Source of the DNA: JACVRW01 sp036407035
GTDB lineage: Bacteria > Actinomycetota > Thermoleophilia > Solirubrobacterales > Thermoleophilaceae
Direction: 5' to 3'
Assembly (NCBI GenBank): GCA_036407035.1
Contig: DASXAA010000116.1
Span: 1 to 9,393, forward strand
DNA length: 9,393 nucleotides
The notes under the pieces: model-generated
Databases searched by the model: none
Told to the model about the DNA's origin: nothing
Seen by the model: the letters and a program-made list of their open reading frames with translations, nothing else
Position numbers and translations under genes: made by a program
Shown here: positions 5,982-9,393 of the stretch, piece by piece
Layout of the letters: each line of letters opens with the position of its first letter
Numbering within the stretch: position 1 is the stretch's first letter

Positions 5982-7178
5982 GTGCACGGAATCAGCCTGG
6001 ATGCCCATCGGGCCGGCGCGACCCGATGGGTCGGGGCCGGCCACAGCCTTGAGCGCGACCCCGCCCGAGCGGGGCGCGAGGCCGTGGGCGCGGCCACCGG
6101 GGGCAAGGACGCCCGCCTGGTGCTCCTGTTCGCGTCGGCGCACTACGACCTTGGCGCGCTCGCGGCCGCCGCCCAGGAGCAGGCCCCCCGGGCGCGCGTG
6201 GTGGGCTGCTCCACCGCCGCCGAGCTGGCCACCAGCGCTCCCAGCGAGGCGCACGTGACGGCCCTGGCGCTCGGCGGTCCGGGGTTCGCGGTGGCGACCG
6301 CCGCCGCGTCGATCGCCCAGCACGGCCCGCACGAGGCGGCCGCCGTCGCCGCCGACTGCGTCTACGACCTCGAGCCCGGCCCTCACAGGGCCGTGCTGCT
6401 CCTGAGCGACGGCCTCGAGGGCGATCCGGCCGAGCTCGTGCGCGGCGCCTACGCGGTCGTGGGCGCCGAAGTGCCGCTGGTCGGCGGCTGCACCGGCGAC
6501 ACGGTGGGTATGCGCCCGACCGGACAGATCCACGACGGCCGGGCGCTGACCGGCCACGTCGTGGCGGTGGCGCTCGCATCGGACGCGCCGATCGGCATCG
6601 GCGTGGGCCACGCGTGCGTGCCCCGCGGCGAGCCGATGCTGGTCACGAGCGCGCGCGGCAGGAGCGTGCTCGGCCTGGACGGCAGGCCCGCGCTCGACGT
6701 GTACCTCGAGCGCGCGGGCGCGCCCGAGGACGCCCGCACCGACGCAGCCGCGTTCGCCCGCTTCGCCGCCACGCGCCCGCTGGGGCTTCTGCGGCGCGAC
6801 GGGACGCCCGCCGCGCGCACGATCGCCGCTGCCGACTTCGACGAGCGCTCGATCAGGAGCATCGCGGCGATCCCGGAGGGGGAGCGCGCGTGGATGATGG
6901 ACGGCGAGCCCGGCGCCGTGCTCGCCGCGACCGACGCGGCCTGCGAGGGCGCGCACGCCGGCATCGACGGCGAGCGGCCGCTCGCGATGGTGGCGTTCGA
7001 CGGTGTGGGCCGGCGCGCCGTGCTCGGCAAGACCGGCGTGTCAGAGGAGCTCGACCGCATCGCGAGGTGCGGCGGCGGCGCCCCGCTGGCGGGGTTCTAC
7101 ACCTACGGCGGGATCGCTCGCACGAATGGCTCGGCGGGCTTCCACAACCAGGCGCTGGTGCTGCTCGCGCTCTCCTGA
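5982..7178 (+). CDS. FIST sensory-domain protein (FIST_N + FIST_C)
   Basis: This 398-residue protein consists of FIST_N and FIST_C with no output domain. N-terminal signatures are RLVLLFASAHYDL (about 45-57) and VVGCSTAAEL (about 73-82); LVGGCTGDT follows mid-protein. The C-terminal hallmark is GFYTYGGIARTNGSAGFHNQ at 371-390. FIST domains are regarded as small-ligand sensors, and their genes were noted from the family's first description to lie near amino acid metabolism and transport genes. The location directly upstream of a DAHP synthase operon fits that, though a direct link is inference. No signal peptide or membrane segment is seen, so it is likely cytoplasmic. The start is the GTG at 5982; other near starts are out of frame. 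A weak -10-like GATACT (5960-5965) lies 16 bases upstream, allowing a leaderless or separate promoter. Confidence 0.88.
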   Translation: MHGISLDAHRAGATRWVGAGHSLERDPARAGREAVGAATGGKDARLVLLFASAHYDLGALAAAAQEQAPRARVVGCSTAAELATSAPSEAHVTALALGGPGFAVATAAASIAQHGPHEAAAVAADCVYDLEPGPHRAVLLLSDGLEGDPAELVRGAYAVVGAEVPLVGGCTGDTVGMRPTGQIHDGRALTGHVVAVALASDAPIGIGVGHACVPRGEPMLVTSARGRSVLGLDGRPALDVYLERAGAPEDARTDAAAFARFAATRPLGLLRRDGTPAARTIAAADFDERSIRSIAAIPEGERAWMMDGEPGAVLAATDAACEGAHAGIDGERPLAMVAFDGVGRRAVLGKTGVSEELDRIARCGGGAPLAGFYTYGGIARTNGSAGFHNQALVLLALS

Positions 7179-7191
7179 GCGCGCCCGGGAC

Positions 7192-7221
7192 TTGCCCCCG
7201 GGGGCGTTCGGCTGCTACAAG
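7192..7221 (+). promoter_or_regulatory. Candidate promoter for the aroF leader and operon
   Basis: A -35-like TTGCCC (7192-7197) and a -10-like TACAAG (7216-7221) are separated by 18 bases. Transcription would then start at about 7228-7231, at or just before the leader ATG at 7231, which has no Shine-Dalgarno. A leaderless leader peptide would be consistent with high-GC Gram-positive habits. The -35 overlaps a perfect 12-bp palindrome GCCCCCGGGGGC (7194-7205), which could be an operator or part of the FIST gene terminator. Confidence 0.4.
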
Positions 7222-7222
7222 T

Positions 7223-7422
7223 CCTCTCAGATGTCCAGTAGCGCCACGCCGACCTCCTCGCTCAGCGCCCCCACCGGCGCCGGTCGGCGTTCGTACTGGT
7301 ACCCGCGATTTATCTAGGCGTCCGGCTCCGCGGCCGACGACACGGCCGCACCGCGCAGAGGCAACACCGCCACCGGACGCCTTCCCGATTTCGCCGTATC
7401 CACGTACAGGACATCTGACAGG
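7223..7422 (+). promoter_or_regulatory. Structured leader RNA / attenuator of the DAHP synthase operon
   Basis: Three nested helices can be drawn. P1 pairs 7223-7240 with 7405-7422: 16 of 18 positions are complementary with an unbroken 10-bp core, and its 5' arm contains the leader start codon. P2 pairs AGGCGTCCGG (7316-7325) perfectly with CCGGACGCCT (7373-7382), and its 5' arm begins inside the leader stop codon. P3 pairs GCGGCCG (7330-7336) with CGGCCGC (7343-7349). A palindrome ACCGGCGCCGGT (7273-7284) inside the leader ORF could pair, with a one-base bulge, to either P2 arm, and GTCGGC (7283-7288) could pair with GCCGAC (7333-7338). A ribosome at the leader stop would block P2; one stalled at the Tyr-Trp-Tyr codons would allow it. 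P2 is followed by TTCCCGATTT, a poor U-tract, so control may act through Rho or on translation. The arms are seen; the mechanism is inferred. Confidence 0.6.
7231..7317 (+). CDS. Aromatic-rich leader peptide of the aroF operon (28 residues)
   Basis: The ATG-started ORF encodes 28 residues: a Ser/Thr/Ala-rich start, then GAGRRSYWYPRFI and a TAG stop. The last seven residues contain Tyr, Trp, Tyr and Phe, so all three end products of the pathway are sampled just before the stop. Two codons in this stretch, CGA (Arg) and TTT (Phe), are rare for such a GC-rich genome and may add to slow translation. It ends 121 bases before a DAHP synthase gene. This is the classic layout of ribosome-mediated attenuation, in which scarce charged tRNA stalls the ribosome and changes the folding of downstream RNA. 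The peptide probably has no function of its own. No Shine-Dalgarno is seen, so it may be translated from a leaderless transcript. Its start codon lies in a long-range complement described separately. Confidence 0.75.
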   Translation: MSSSATPTSSLSAPTGAGRRSYWYPRFI

Positions 7423-7425
7423 CTT

Positions 7426-7432
7426 AAAGAGG
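7426..7432 (+). promoter_or_regulatory. Strong ribosome binding site of aroF
   Basis: AAAGAGG ends 6 bases before the ATG at 7439 and decides the start. It lies only 4 bases after the 3' arm of helix P1, so folding of the leader RNA could affect access. AGAGGACT (7428-7435), which includes part of this site, is also perfectly complementary to AGTCCTCT at 7220-7227, but that segment may lie upstream of the transcript start. Confidence 0.75.
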
Positions 7433-7438
7433 ACTCAC

Positions 7439-8302
7439 ATGAGCATCGGGATCGAAGAGCGGGTCGTGGAGGCCCAGTACAGGCTCGCCTCGGCGCGGCA
7501 CAGGCCGGGCGAGCGGACGGTGGTGGAGGTGGACGGGCGCAGGATCGGAGGCAGCCACTTCGCGACGATCGCGGGGCCGTGCACGGTCGAGTCGCGCGAG
7601 CTGATCCTCGAGACCGCCCGCGCGGTGAAGGACGCCGGCGCAGGCCTCCTGCGCGGCGGCGCCTACAAGCCGCGCAGCTCGCCGTACGCCTTCCAGGGGC
7701 TCGGCGACGAGGGGCTCGGGCTGCTGGCCGAGGCGAAGGCCGAGACCGGGCTGCCGGTCGTGACCGAGGTGATCGACCCGCGCGACCTGGAGCCGGTACT
7801 CGAGGTGGCCGACGTCCTGCAGGTCGGCGCCCGCAACATGCAGAACTACGCGCTGCTGACGGAGGCCGGGCGGGCCGGGAGGCCGGTGCTGCTGAAGCGC
7901 GGCCTGTCGGCGACGCTCGAGGAGCTCCTGATGGCGGCCGAGTACGTGCTGAAGGAGGGCAACGACCAGGTGCTCCTCTGCGAGCGCGGGATCCGCACGT
8001 TCGAGACGAGCTACCGCTTCACGCTCGACCTCATGGCCGTGCCCGTGCTGCGCGAGCTGACCCATCTGCCCGTGCTCGTGGACCCGTCGCACGCGGCCGG
8101 CAGGCGCGAGCTAGTGGAGCCGCTTTCGCTCGCGGCGGCGGCCGCGGGCGCCGACGGGGTCATCGTCGAGGTCCACCCGTGCCCCGAGGAGGCGGTCTGC
8201 GACGGCCCGCAGTCGCTCCGCACCGACGAGTTCGCCGACTACCTGCGCCGGCTGGAGGCGGTCGCCGAGCTCAGCGGCAAGGAGCTCGCATCCGTCGCCT
8301 GA
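7439..8302 (+). CDS. aroF: DAHP synthase, type I-beta (first step of the shikimate pathway)
   Basis: The enzyme condenses phosphoenolpyruvate with erythrose 4-phosphate to give 3-deoxy-D-arabino-heptulosonate 7-phosphate. The 287-residue sequence belongs to the beta subclass related to KDO8P synthase. Signatures are IAGPCTVES (44-52), RGGAYKPRSSPYAFQG (72-87), QVGARNMQNYALL (128-140), LLKRG (151-155), LLCERGIRTFE (179-189), VDPSHAAGRR (214-223), and EVHPCPEEAVCDGPQSL (244-260). The four metal ligands are predicted as C48, H218, E244 and D255. The start is fixed by the Shine-Dalgarno at 7426-7432. Only about 35 residues precede the barrel. There is no ferredoxin-like regulatory domain as in Thermotoga and no fused AroQ mutase as in Bacillus, so this copy is probably not feedback-inhibited. 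That makes the leader RNA its likely control point. The next gene starts 1 base after its stop. Confidence 0.94.
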   Translation: MSIGIEERVVEAQYRLASARHRPGERTVVEVDGRRIGGSHFATIAGPCTVESRELILETARAVKDAGAGLLRGGAYKPRSSPYAFQGLGDEGLGLLAEAKAETGLPVVTEVIDPRDLEPVLEVADVLQVGARNMQNYALLTEAGRAGRPVLLKRGLSATLEELLMAAEYVLKEGNDQVLLCERGIRTFETSYRFTLDLMAVPVLRELTHLPVLVDPSHAAGRRELVEPLSLAAAAAGADGVIVEVHPCPEEAVCDGPQSLRTDEFADYLRRLEAVAELSGKELASVA

Positions 8303-8303
8303 C

Positions 8304-9389
<1,086 letters not shown>

Positions 9390-9393
9390 CCGT

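Noticed and set aside
4983..6956. Very long minus-strand open frame opposite the WYL and FIST genes
   Set aside because: It is an antisense shadow typical of GC-rich DNA: composition is Arg/Ala/His-rich with no recognisable domain, while both plus-strand genes have clear families.
7428..7435. Direct masking of the aroF Shine-Dalgarno by AGTCCTCT at 7220-7227
   Set aside because: The match is a perfect 8 bases, but the partner overlaps the likely -10 element and is probably not transcribed. It would also compete with the longer complement at 7405-7422.

Overview
The window is very GC-rich, has short intergenic gaps and GTG starts, and encodes an AroH-class chorismate mutase, WYL and FIST proteins and an IS982-like element. 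This suits a high-GC Gram-positive chromosome. A deep actinobacterial lineage such as Thermoleophilia/Solirubrobacterales is my best guess, but this is inference from style and content, not a database match.

Layout. (1) 1-250: the C-terminal end of a secreted-type protein with thrombospondin-type-3-like calcium-binding repeats. (2) 255-1999: a divergent pair of 23S rRNA modification genes, rlmN (minus) and an rluB-type pseudouridine synthase (plus). (3) 1935-2286: a possible 61-residue minus-strand protein with a strong ribosome binding site, and a hairpin-rich divergent control region. (4) 2287-3728: aroH (chorismate mutase) overlapping by 4 bases with a hisC-type aminotransferase. (5) 3786-3836: a strong hairpin, followed directly by an intact IS982-family insertion sequence (3849-4850). 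(6) 4959-7178: a WYL-domain regulator and a FIST sensory-domain protein. (7) 7192-9393: an aromatic-pathway operon. It has a candidate promoter, a 28-residue leader peptide ending in Tyr-Trp-Tyr-Pro-Arg-Phe-Ile, a structured leader RNA, a type I-beta DAHP synthase, a type I-alpha DAHP synthase, and the first codons of a next gene (Met-Arg-Ile-Ala) that may be tyrA.

How it works together. The two DAHP synthases make the first committed metabolite of the shikimate pathway. AroH commits chorismate to prephenate, and the HisC-like aminotransferase could transaminate the Phe/Tyr-branch keto acids as well as act in histidine synthesis. The order rluB - aroH - hisC - (IS, WYL, FIST) - aroF - aroF/G - tyrA? 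looks like an aromatic amino acid block split by accessory genes.

The most interesting part is the leader region at 7192-7438. A short ORF carries codons for all three aromatic amino acids just before its stop. That stop overlaps the 5' arm of a 10-bp stem. The leader's own start codon lies in a 16-of-18-bp complement to the sequence just upstream of the aroF ribosome binding site. This points to ribosome-mediated control of both DAHP synthases, in an arrangement that does not fit the textbook terminator/antiterminator scheme neatly.
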